Positions 30,514 through 41,293 of a stretch of DNA of 64,000 nucleotides are shown in pieces. The position numbers and the translations under genes were made by a program. The DNA is from Parvularia atlantis. Taxonomy: Eukaryota; Opisthokonta; Rotosphaerida. The DNA is taken from contig CALSCO010001030.1 in NCBI GenBank assembly GCA_943704415.1, positions 1 to 64,000 of the forward strand, given 5' to 3'. Below the pieces are notes generated by a model. That model worked only from the letters and a program-made list of their open reading frames with translations. It did no database searches and was not told the DNA's origin. Numbering within the stretch: the stretch's first letter is position 1; every line of letters starts with the position of its first letter.

Positions 30514-33500
30514 TCAGTCGTCCGCCAGCCCGGGCGCGTCGCCGTCGCCGTCGCTGCCAGGGGTTTTGCGCTTGCGCCGAGGCGCGGCACGCTTCTTCTG
30601 CGGGCTGCCGGCCGGGCTACTGCCACCGCTGCTGTCGGGCGCATCGCCGTTGGCCGCTGGCGTCTTGCGCCGCGGCGCTCGCTTCTTCTTTGGGCTGGCG
30701 GCGGCGGCTGGATTCGGCGCCTCCCCATCGGCCGCCGGCGTCTTGCCGAGCAGCGCGTCCACGGCGCGGCGCACGCGCTCGCTCGAGTGCCCCGTGCGTG
30801 AGCGCACGAGCGTCGCCGGGCCGAAAAAGTCCTCGAGCCGCGCTTGCACCTGTGCGCGCCCAGCGCCCGATCAGCGCCCGTCTGCGCACGCTCGAGGCGC
30901 GCACATTTGTCTCCGACAGCTTGCGCATCACCGGCAGGATGTTTTCGTCCGCCTTGGCCTTGTCCCACAGGAAGCGGTCCATCACAAACGCGCGCAGCCG
31001 GTCCAGGTCGGGCAGGACGTGCACAAACTGCTCAGGCGAGTCGTCCACGGTCGGGTGCATGTACGCTGCGGGCGCGTGAGCACGCCCGGGGCGACCGAGA
31101 CGGTCCCCCAGCAGCGCACCGTGCGCCGCGCGCGGGTCGGGGAACTCGGGTCGGATGTACAGCTTCTTCTTGGCGCGCATCTGGTGGGCCGGCCGGCCGG
31201 TCGCGTCAGCCAGAGCAGCGCAAGCAGCCAGGCTGGGCGCGCACAAACTGCTTCTGGAACTCGTTGCGCGCGTGCGACAGGTCCAGGCCGCCCTCGTACA
31301 CACCCCGCCACCAGTTGGCAAAGTGCTTGAGGCCGTCCGGGCCCGGGAACTCCTTAAGAATCTGCTCACGCCGGGGCTCAACGAGGCGCCCGATGCAAAC
31401 AGCAGTACCGCACGCACCTCGATCGCCCACACGCCGCCGACGCCCGCCAGCCCGTCGGTGTAGTCGCTGCCGAGCAGGTATGCGAGCTGGATGAGCTTGT
31501 CGCGGTCGAGCCCCTGCGCACGCGTCCAGCTACGTCAATCGCGCCGGCAAACAGTGCGGCGCGCACCATCTCCTTCTCGATGTCGCTGATGGCGTACATC
31601 TCGACGTGCTTGCCCTGGTTGAACAGGTTGCGGTAAACGGTGCGCGCGCCAAAGAGCAGGGCGTCGGCATCGTCGGTCACCGTGCCGTCGACCAGCTGCG
31701 ACACGGTCAGCTGCGACCACCGCGTCTTTCTCGTGCGCCCGCGCACCTTGAGCCGCTCGAGCTCCGCGCACTGCGCCTCGGCCTCAGTCGGCGCGACGAT
31801 GAACGGCACACCGAAGAGCTGTAGCAGGTGCTGCGTGTCGGCCACCATCTCGTCCGTAACCGTGGCCATGTTGCGGCTGTCCTTGCGCAGCTGCTCGCGC
31901 AGGTCCGCGCGCTCTGTCTCGAGCTCGCGCTGCAGCCGGCCGACGTCGACGTCGCTCCTGATGCGCGTCAGCACAACGAGAGCGCACGCACCAGGCCCAC
32001 GCACTGGTTGATCGTCTTGAGGAACGCACGCAGGTCGGCGTCGACGTCGAAAGGCTGCTCGGTCGCAGGCAATGCCTGCGCTGGCGCTGAAGCTGGCACC
32101 TGGGCTGGTGCTGGCGCAGTTGAACCGCCGAGCGACATTGCAATGGCCATCGCTAGCTGCTGCTCCTCGTCCAGCTCGGAAGCGTCCCTTGAGCCGTGCG
32201 ACGACGCGAGCGACTCGGCGATCGCGGCCGCCAGCTGCTGCTGCTCTGCGTTGCGCTCGTCGGCCGCAGACGCGCTTGGCGACGGCGAGGGCGGTGGTGT
32301 CGGCGAGGGCGTGCGCAGACGGGTGATGCGTCGGCGCGGTGCCAGCTCGGGTGCCGGCTCGGATACCGGCTCGGGTGCCGGCTTGGGTGCGGGTGCAGGC
32401 GTTGGCTCGGGTGCGGGTGCAGGTGTTGGCGACCGTTCTGCTTCCCGCACCGACTCGGCTATCCGCATCGGATCGGCTGCCCGCGCCGGCTCAGCGACCA
32501 GCACCGGTTCGGCTGCGGGCACGGCTGCGGGCACGGCTGCGGGCACGGGAACAGCGACAGTCTCAAACTTCTCGTTGTCGACGTCGTCCTCGTCGTCGTT
32601 GCCTTTGCAGTCGCTGTCGTTGCCGCCAGCGGCCAGGAGCGCTGTCACGTCATCATGCTCAGCAACACGGCACCGTGGGCACGCAGCGACACACCCTCGA
32701 TGCAGTCCTGCAACAGCACCATCGCCAGCCGCCCGTCCTCGTCTTCGGCCAGCTCGAAGCTGCACAAGCAAATGTCGTCAGCACGGCTCGCCACCGTCCA
32801 TGCCCTTGCGCACCGCCGCTTGCGCTCGAGTGTCGCGGCGAGGCGCGCGCGCAGTGCCATGCCCGCGTCCGCTGCCGCGGCCTTTAGCAGCTCGTCCATG
32901 TCCCTGGCCAGCATCGGCACCGCGCGGGTGAACGACGGCGCGATCTGCCGCTTGAACTGCGCCGTGGTGGTCGTGCTCAGCAGCAACCGCGGTGTCTCGG
33001 TGCGCGCGCCCGCACCAGCCCGATGGTCTCGCGCTGGGCAGCCGTGCCGAGCGCGGTGTGCGCCTTGCTGTCGCTGTCGTCGCCGAGCACGATCGGTCCC
33101 GCCTCGTCCTCGTCCTCCTCGTCCTCCTCGTCCTCCTCCTGCGTCTCGTCATCCAGCAGCGACACGACCGCCTCGTCGTCGTCGTACAGCTGTTCGGGCC
33201 GCTGCGGCGTCTGCGCGCACTGTGCGATCAGTCGCGGCTGCGCACCGTTCAGCCACTCTCGCACCTCCGTCTTGCGCGCCCCGCCCTCGGACAGCAGCGC
33301 GCTCGCCGCTGCGCCCGCGCCCTGCAGCGTCGAGAACATGCCGCGCGGCGGGAACATGTACACGTCGTCGTCGGTGATCGAGGACTCGTGCGCGAGCGCA
33401 GGGGCAGCGGCAGCGGCAGGCGATGCAGTCGCCAGCGCGTCCTGCTCGTCCGGGTCGAGCAGCGCGCCTGCACCACCGCCTGAGCCGCCGCGAGGACGGC

Positions 33501-34998
33501 GAGCGCGTGTCACGCACGGGCCTGCGCGGCCGCCTCGGCCGCGGCGCGCTGGCTGCGCAGGTGCGACATGAGGCCGGCCGCCTTGCCGTCCTTGGCCAAG
33601 ATGTACTCCTTCGCGTCCTCGGACACGATGCGGTTTGACTCGGTGCCGCTGAACAGGCGTGCACGTGTGAGCACGGCCGCGCCCGGGGCGGCGCCGGCAA
33701 CGCACGCAACGCAGTTCTCCTTGCGCAGCACGTCGCGCACCTCGTCCATCTTGCTCCACAGGTTCGAGCGATGCACCGTGTTGCGTATCTGCGCGCCCGG
33801 CGTCAGGGCCTGAGCGAGGCGCGGTTCCACAATGCCACCGCGCCTGCAGCAGCGAAAAATCGGCCGCCGTCGATGTGTTCTCCATGTGCGATCGCAGGCG
33901 CTTCCACGACGTCTCGCGGCTGCGCACGGTCAGCTCGGCGACGATCTCGTGCTGCGCCGCCGCCGCCTCGTGTCAGCGCGCCGTGCGCTCGAACGGGCAG
34001 CGGCACGACTCGCCTGGATCATCGGCGGCAGCGTCGCAAACTCGTCCGAGTGGATGTCGATCGACGTGCCCTCCTCGTCGATGATGAAGCGGAACTCACC
34101 CTTATAGTCGTCGTTGAAGCGCGAGCGCAGCGAGAACGACGGGCTGCGCGGCACATGACGCTCAGCCAGTTTGCGCACACGCGCCGCGCTCCGAGCTCAA
34201 AGCGCACAAGCGCTCCTCGTCCGACTCGGCGCCCTCGACGGCCGGCGGCACCTCAAACTCGTCGCGCTTGCGCTTGCCTGCGCGCGCACATAGGCGGCGT
34301 CACCAACACAAAGGCAAGCAAAGTCCACCGCCCACCATTGCCGGCGCGGCGCACGGCCAGGGCGCCGACATCCGCGTCGGCGTCGGCATTGGCAGTGCCG
34401 CCCGCGTCGTCGTCCGCCGTCGCCTTGGCCTTGCCCTTGCGCGTGCTGAGCCGTGCATGGACGCGTGAGCCGTCGGACGAGCGGCTGCAATCGCCAACGC
34501 AGCGCACCGCGCGGCCGCCAGCGCCTGCGCGCGCAGCTGGTTCGACAGGAGCTTCTCGGCGGTTTTGCGGAAGCTCGTGGCGGTGCGGTCCTGGCGCTTG
34601 CGGCGCTCGCTCTGGCGCGGCGCGGGGGAGGCGGTGAACGCGCAGCCGATCGGGCCAGCAGTTCGCCACGAGCGCACGAGGGTCTTCTGCTTGAGCATCG
34701 GCGCGGCGCCGTCAAAGACAAAGACCGGCCGGACCTTGTAGAACAGGAGCTTGCAGACGCGTCGGAAGAAGCCAAGCAGGTGCGCGTTGCGCAGCAGGTT
34801 GCCCTCGCCGTCACGCATCGCCTTCAAGAACTGGTTGAGCCAGATGCTCGCGTCTGGACGGCGACCGGCTGAGCGCAGCGGACCGATGACGGGCGCGCAC
34901 GCGCGCGCACCGACGGCCAGGCGTTTGCCCGCGAGCGACTCGAGCCGCACGGGGCGCCCCACCGGCTGCAGCAGCGGCCACAGGCCCTGCACGCCCAT
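30514..34998 (-). CDS. XPG/Rad2-family structure-specific endonuclease
   Basis: The N domain starts [20 protein letters not shown], with [17 protein letters not shown] and [18 protein letters not shown] carrying metal-binding Asp residues. A very long spacer follows, with acidic tracts, [20 protein letters not shown] and [16 protein letters not shown]. The I domain reads [56 protein letters not shown] and [21 protein letters not shown] basic tail has repeated PKKKRA-like stretches. The large spacer marks the XPG/Rad2 group of nucleotide excision repair, which makes the 3' incision, as opposed to FEN1 or EXO1. More than ten introns are present. Motif II reads TDDAD where human XPG has TDDSD. 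Confidence 0.88.
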
Positions 34999-35036
34999 CG
35001 CGGTGGCGCTACCGTTCGAAGCTGCGCTCGAATGTT
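34999..35036. promoter_or_regulatory. 38-nt divergent intergenic region, XPG / F-box
   Basis: The opposed starts are 38 nt apart. Two TCGAA boxes occur, TTCGAAGC at 35015-35022 and CTCGAATG at 35027-35034, just before the plus-strand ATG. A shared promoter is inferred. Confidence 0.42.
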
Positions 35037-36610
35037 ATGGCGTCGGCGCGTGTCACCGAGCTCGTCGCGGCCTTTGCGGCGCTGCCGCCGGCTGAGCAGC
35101 GGCGCTTGTGGGTCGCCGCGGTGCGCACATGGTCCGTGCTGAGGGCGCCGCGGCGCGCGCAGCCTGCAGACCGTGCCACCGATTTGGCGCGACGACGCGC
35201 GCACCGCCGCCGCGGTCCTCGCCGACGCGCAGGCCGCGTACGACGCGCGCACGTTCGACGTCGTCGCGCGGCTCCCGCTCGAGCTCGCCGTCGCCGTCTA
35301 CGCGCTGCTCGACACCGCGGCGATGCTCGCCTTCGCGCACGTGTGGTGCCGAGGCGCAGCGCCAAGGCGCGGTGCTGACGGGCTGCGCGCCGCAGGTCAG
35401 CACCGCGTACCGCTGCGTCGCGCACAGCGAGCCTGCGACGCGCCTGCTGCGCGAGCGCCTCCGGGGCCCGCCGCGCCTGGGTGACGGCGAGCTCACGCCG
35501 CGCGAGGCCCAGCGCCTGCTGCACCGCGAGCTGCTGTGGCAGACCGCCGCGTTCCGCTTCACCAACCAGTGGAACCACGACGGGCACACGATCGTGCGCT
35601 GCCGCGACGGGCGGCTGCTCAACACGGCGTTCAGCCGCGACTTTGACAACGCTGCGCTGGTGCTCTACGACCTGACGCGGGCCGACGTGCCGCGGGTGGC
35701 GAGCTTCGTCGACGGCGAGCACTTGCAGATGTCGCTCGTGGATCTGTCGGTGCCGGTCGGCGTCGTCGCGGCCGCGCACTTTCTGCGGTGCGGACCTGCG
35801 CGCGTGTGCGTGGCCGTGCTTGTGGCGCTGACCGAGCACGTGAGAACAGGTGTATGGTCACGCTGTGGCCGCTCAAGATCGGCGACGCCGCGGCGCGGCC
35901 GACGCACCGCTTCGTCGCCCACGCCGACCGCATCACGGCCATCGCGCTCAGCCAGGACCCGGCGCGACCGTGGCTGGCGACCGCGTGCAGCAGCGGCAGT
36001 GTGAGCGTGTGGGACGTGCACACGGCCGAACGCCTGTGCACAATCACGCTCGACGAGCGCGACACGCCCATGTCGCTGCACTGGCGGCCCGCGGCCGCGC
36101 TTGCTGCGGGCGCCGAGCTCGTCGTCGTGCACCACAGCCCGGTCATGCTCAGCGTGCTGCAGGTCGACGCCGGCAGGTGCGAGATTGTGCGCGTCCTGCA
36201 CGAGGGGCCCGTGGCCCTGACCAGGTGCGCTCGCCCGAGGCAAGTCTTCGCTGAAGCGTGGCAGCACACGCAGCCCGCGCGCGCGCACGATTATGGACGC
36301 GCTGCCGGACGGCGAGTACGTGTGCATCAAGGAGAAGCTGGGCACGGCAGCGCTGCTCGGGCGCAGGCGCGCGAGCATCTGGCGATACACGACCGGGCTC
36401 ATGCGGCTCGCCTACTTTGCGGTCGACGGCACGACGCCGCAGCTCAAAACGGAGCTGGAGGTGCCGCGGCAAGGCAGTACGGTCCTGGCCGACCTGCAGT
36501 GCGACGAGACGCGCCTTGTGCTCGTGCGGCACGGCCGTGTTCCCGCGGACAACAGCGTCGTGGTAGTGTACAAGCCGCGCGAGAACACAGCCGTGCCAGC
36601 GGCCGTCTGA
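35037..36610 (+). CDS. F-box-like protein with WD40-like C-terminal half
   Basis: After ARVTELVAAFAALPPAEQRR and an intron, VARLPLELAVAVYALLDTAA plus MLAFAHVWC resembles an F-box (L-P-x-E-L ... L). Next come HRELLWQTAAFRFTNQWN, GHTIVRCRDGRLLNTAFSRD and HLQMSLVDLSVPVGVVAAAH. A blade-like segment follows: THRFVAHADRITAIALSQD, LATACSSGSVSVWDVHTAER. The end is MRLAYFAVDGTTPQ, RQGSTVLADLQCDETRLVL and VVVYKPRENTAVPAAV. F-box proteins recruit substrates to SCF ubiquitin ligases, but the F-box call rests on a weak motif. Only one WD blade is clear. Five introns are present. Confidence 0.6.
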
Positions 36611-36688
36611 CTGTGTGCGTTTGTGCATGCACTCTCTTTTCGCCGCGCGCGTTTGTATAGGACATGGCTATGGTCGCGGGTCGCGGCC

Positions 36689-39600
36689 TCAGCGCACGTC
36701 GCGAACGAAGAGCACCAGCGAGACGAGGCCGATGAGCAGCCAGCCGCCCTGTGGTGCGGCGTGCGCGGGTCAGGCGTCATCGTCGTGGGTCGCGGCGCGC
36801 ACGCGCACGCACGAGCATCGCGCTGAGCGCGTAGAGGTCGATTGTGTAGGCCCAGTTGGGCTTGAACGCAAAGAGGGTGAGCACAGAGCGGCCGGGGACG
36901 TATTCGGGCTGCGCGCGCCGTCAGTCGGTGGACGTGCCGCGCGCGCGCCTCGAGCGGTCACGCACGTCCTCGAGGCCGTACGGGTCAAAGTAGATCCAGA
37001 GGTTGTCAAACTCGTTGACCATGATCGAGTTGAGCGCAAAGCGGAACGGCGACAGGTACGTGATCCACGACACGTACGGCGACATGGCGTCTGTGCGTGG
37101 GCCGGTGAGACACGCCCGTGGCGCGCAGTACGCAGCGAGCGAGCGCACCGATGTTGACCAGCGCATTCTGGAAGAGCATGAAGAACAGCAGCGTGATGAT
37201 CGCGACGAGGTTGGCCAACGACACGTTGCGGATGACGGTTGAGATGCACAAGCAGATGAGGGCCTGGCGGTCCAAGCGCGCGGCCGGGTGAGCACGCGCG
37301 CGCTCGGGCGGCAGGGTCCGCACCGTGACCGAGTTGAACAGGATGAGCACGAGCAGGAAGTGGCCCATCAGCGCCACGTCGCTCTGCAGGCCCGTCATGA
37401 AGTAGACGATCAGGCCGAGCACGCACGCCGGGATGATGCGCAGCGGGACCAGGTCAAACAGGACCTGCCGCACACACTGTCAGCCGCATGCACCGCCCGT
37501 CGCTTCATCCGCCCGCGCGCGCGCGCGCCTTCACGGCGTAGTACGCCGACGGGCGGTAGTAGCCCGACGCACGCTCCTGTGTGAACTGATCGCGCTCGCG
37601 GTTCATAAACTGCGCACACACGCGCACGTGCGGGATGAGCTCGTGCAGCGAGGGACGTGTCGCACGCGGTGCGCGCGTACCCCGATGCTGCTCATGCTGC
37701 CAAAGGCGAGCACGATCAGGATGAACAGCAGCATGCCGATGCGGTTCTGCGTCCCTGCAAAGTCCAGCGTGAGGTTGAAGAAGATGAGCCCGATGAGCAC
37801 TGCAACAGGGTGCACGGGCGTGAGCATCGCGGCACGGCACCGGCCGCAACGCGGCCAACGCACCGCCGCTGATGACGGCAAACAGCAGGTGCATCTGCAG
37901 CAGCAGCGGGTAGCGGTACATGTCGGCGAACGAGCGGCCTAGCGGCGGCGCGCGGCTTGAGCGTGTGGGCGCGCACAAGCAGGCACGCGCGGGCGACGCA
38001 CCCGACAGCACGACCACCTGCGTGAACCACGACGTCGCGTACGTGTCCTTGTACCCGTCGGCGAGCACGGGGCGGTTGCCGAGCAGCGGCTCGGAATCCC
38101 TGCCGGCGGCACGTGAGCAGGCTGGCGCGCGGGAGGGCCGCTCGCTTGTGCACGCACGTCGTGCTCGTCTCGGGCGCCTGCTCGTGCTGCGCAACGCTCT
38201 CGTGCTCCGGCGCGCTCAGGCTCCCATATGCCGGTGGCACCGTCGACCGGTTGACGGAGCCGTACTTTGTGCTGGCCACGACCGAGAACGTGTTTGAGTG
38301 CACGCTGTCGGCAGCGGTCAGGCACTGCAGCACGCGCCACACACAGCCGTCACGCACCTCCGCACACCGCTCGAGTACAGCTTGCTCTCGCGCAAGTACT
38401 TCTGGTACGCGGGCGACTCGACAAAGCGCTGGTGCAGCATGAGCAGCTTGTCCTGCTCCGACACGGTCACGTCGACTGTCGCGCGTCGTGCGTGCGCACG
38501 TCAGCCACGCCACCCGCGTGAGACTGCCGCGCACGCACGGATGAAGTCGGCCGGGTTGAAGTCGTCCGGACACCGGTAGCCGAGCTGCTCAAAGTACTCC
38601 TTCGCGCTGCTCGTCTCGCCGTGGTATATCTGGCGACATGTGCCGCGGGTGCGCCGCATGAGCCGCGCTGCGGACGTGAGCGCGAGCCTGAGTCCGAGCG
38701 CACCGTGTAGCCATTGCCGAGCACGAGCAGGCGGTCGAACGAGAAAAAGATGTCGGAGCGCGGCTGGTGGATCGACATGATGATCGTGCGCTGCTTCTTG
38801 GCCGCGTACGACTTGAGGAAGCGGCAGACCGTGAGTGCGTTGAACGCATCGAGGCCCGAGGTCGGCTGCGGGGCGGTGTCAGCGCGCGCGTGCCGCCAGA
38901 GCGACGTGCGCGCACTTCGTCCAGGAACACGATCGACGGGCCGGTCACGAGCTGGCACGCGATCTGCACGCGGCGCTTCTCGCCGCCCGAGATGCCGCGG
39001 TTGCCTACGCCCACGGTGAGCGCGCAGGCGCAGCACGGTGAACGCCTCACTTGCGCACCAGTCTCGCCGTAGCGGCGGTCGAGGATGTGCTCGATGCCGA
39101 GCTCGAACGCGAGCGACTGGATCCGCTTCTTCTTCTCGTCGGTCTTGACGATCTGCGAGCACAGCAGCGTCAGCGGCGCGCGTGAGCGTGTCTTGTGCGT
39201 GCACACCTCGGGCAGGCGCAGCTGGGCCGCGGCCATGAGCATCTCGCGCACGCTGAGCGTGCCGAGCGCGGCGGGCTCCTGGTCGACGTAGGAGGTGATG
39301 CGGATGAACGAGCTGTCGATGGGCGAGCTGTTGATGGTGACCGTGCCGGTAACGGTGCCGCGCTTGACGCGCTGGGCGAGGATGTCGAGCAGGGTCGTCT
39401 TGCCCGCGCCCGACGCGCCAATGATCGCGAGCACCTGGCCGGGCATGGCGAGGCCGTCAACGCTGTTGACGAGGATCTTGCCGTCTGCGCGCAGGCGCGT
39501 CAGTGCGAGGTGCACACGCGTGCACCCAGGTCGCACCGAGCGTGTAGCTGATGTTCTCAAACAGCAGTGTGTCGTTCGAGAACTGCAGCCCGTTGTCGGC

Positions 39601-41049
39601 CAGCTCGAGGAACTGGATGTCCTTGCCGTCGAGGCCCTTGAACGAGAAGTACTTCTGCTGGTGCCGGCGGTAGATGTACATGCTCAAGAGAAGCGTGCCG
39701 ATGAGCACGACCGAGGCCAGCGCGGCAAAGATAATGCCGCGATAGTTGACCACTTGCTGCAGCACGCGAGAGGCGCCATCAGACGCGCGCACGCGACGCA
39801 CAGCCGGCCGCGCACCTCCACGATCGGCCGCGGCTCGCTCAGGCACTCGCCCGAAATGCACTTCATGCGCAGCGTGTCCGTGATCGACTCGAAGCCGACC
39901 TGCAGGCGAGTGTGAGCCGGCCGAGCTGCGCAGCGGCAACGGCGCACGCGCACCGAGTACAGCTCGCACTCCATCTCGCCGTCGCTGCGCACGCTCGAGC
40001 AGCCAAACTCCGTCAGGCCGACGAGCCCTGCCCGGCCGCGCCTGCAGTGAGCCCGACCGCGCCAGCCTCGTGTCGCGGCGCGCGCACCCTCCTCGACAAA
40101 CTTGATCCAGCGCTGGTCCCAGTACAGATGGCCCGTGAAGTAGCACTTGGTGTCGGCGCACGAGTACATGTAGTAGGCCTCGTCGCCTGCGCCCGCGGGC
40201 TTCAGCACCCGCGCTGATCACCGTGCATTGAGGGGCGCGCGCACCGATCGCCGAGCAGTTGGACACGTCGCAGTAGAAAATCTCGCGCAGCTCGTAGCGC
40301 ACCGGGTTCGTGTTGGCCAGCTCGACGTTGTTCCACAGCTGGAAGTGCCCGACGGCCTGCGAGATGTTCAGGTCCTTGCGGTATATCTCGGCGCGGATGG
40401 ACGTGTTCAGGTAGGCCAGCTCGTCACTCAATTCTGTCGAGCGCGCGCGAACGCGCGTGAGTGTCTCGGCGCGCTGGCACGGGGCAAGGCGCGCGCGCAC
40501 CATGCATGTAGCAGTCAAAGACCTTGTAGTTGACGACGACGGGCGTGATGTCGCACAGCGGGTCCTCGGTCTCGGGCGGGTAGAGCGGCCGGCACGAGTC
40601 GACGGAGCGGCACACTGTGCGCGCCGCTCGCTCGTCAGCACGCGCCGCGTTTGTGGCGGCGGCCCCCTCCGCGCACGGTCGCAGTTGCGGCCGGCCCACT
40701 GCGGCGGGCACCAGCACGCGTGGATCAGGCCCGAGCGGTCCGTCTCGTTGGCGTTCATCATGTAGCCGCCGTTGAGGCAGGCGAGACAGTCGCACGTCTC
40801 GGCCGTGACCCAGCCGCACGTCGTCGAATCGTAGCCGTTCGTGCACACGCACGTGCCTGCGCGGCGCGTCCGTGAGCACGCGCCGCGCGCGCCTTGGCGA
40901 GGCGCACCGTTCTGGCACTGGCCGCCGTGCTGACACGGCTCGGTCGCCTGGTCCGACAGCGGCGAGCAGTCCTGCGCCGCGGCCGGGCCGAGCATCGCGG
41001 CCGGCACGAGCACCAGCAGCAGCAGCACGAGCGGCAGCGACCGCCGCAT
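36689..41049 (-). CDS. ABCG-type transporter with EGF-like ectodomain (Adp1-like)
   Basis: A signal peptide (RRSLPLVLLLLVLVPAAMLG) leads to two Cys-rich EGF-like modules (CQHGGQCQNGA, GTCVCTNGYDSTTC, then CLACLNGG, CWCPPQWAGRNC). A luminal region follows, and then a span (GIIFAALASVVLIGTLLLS). The nucleotide-binding domain has Walker A GASGAGKTT, signature GISGGEKRR, Walker B IVFLDE and PTSGLDAFNAL. The C-terminal ABC2 membrane domain includes RIGMLLFILIVLAFGSM, VLGLIVYFMTGLQ, LVAIITLLFFMLFQNALVN and PYVSWITYLSPFRFALNSIM. It ends LVSLVLFVRDVR. ATPase-first half-transporters with an EGF-bearing N terminus are known as yeast Adp1 and relatives. Substrate is unknown. About twenty introns are present. 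Confidence 0.87.
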
Positions 41050-41128
41050 GGTGTGTCTGCCAGCGTGCGCACCGTCAATAAATACCACGGCCGAGCCCGC
41101 CTCAGCGCGTGGCGCCGTCTCTCTCTGT

Positions 41129-41165
<37 letters not shown>

Positions 41166-41293
41166 GCGCCCGCCCGCTCCGCACCCACGGCCACGCGGCC
41201 ACGCGGCGCGACTAGCTGCGTGTGCAGACAGCAAACAGCCCCTGTCGCGCGAAGCAGGAACCGCTGACCCATTGTGGGCGAATTTCGACTAGC
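41050..41293. promoter_or_regulatory. Largest divergent intergenic region (ABCG / Dbp5)
   Basis: At 244 nt this is the widest intergenic gap of the window. It holds a GT microsatellite (41132-41162), an A/T-rich AATAAATACC near 41078-41087 that could serve the minus-strand gene, and TCGACTAG at 41285-41292 directly before the helicase ATG. Confidence 0.45.
41132..41162 (+). repeat. (GT)15 microsatellite
   Basis: About fifteen TG/GT units, preceded by CTCTCTCTGTCTC, lie in the divergent interval between the transporter and helicase genes. Confidence 0.95.

Noticed and set aside
41102-41202. Thr-His repeat extension of the ABC transporter N terminus
   Set aside because: It comes from the GT microsatellite upstream; the signal peptide fixes the start at 41049.
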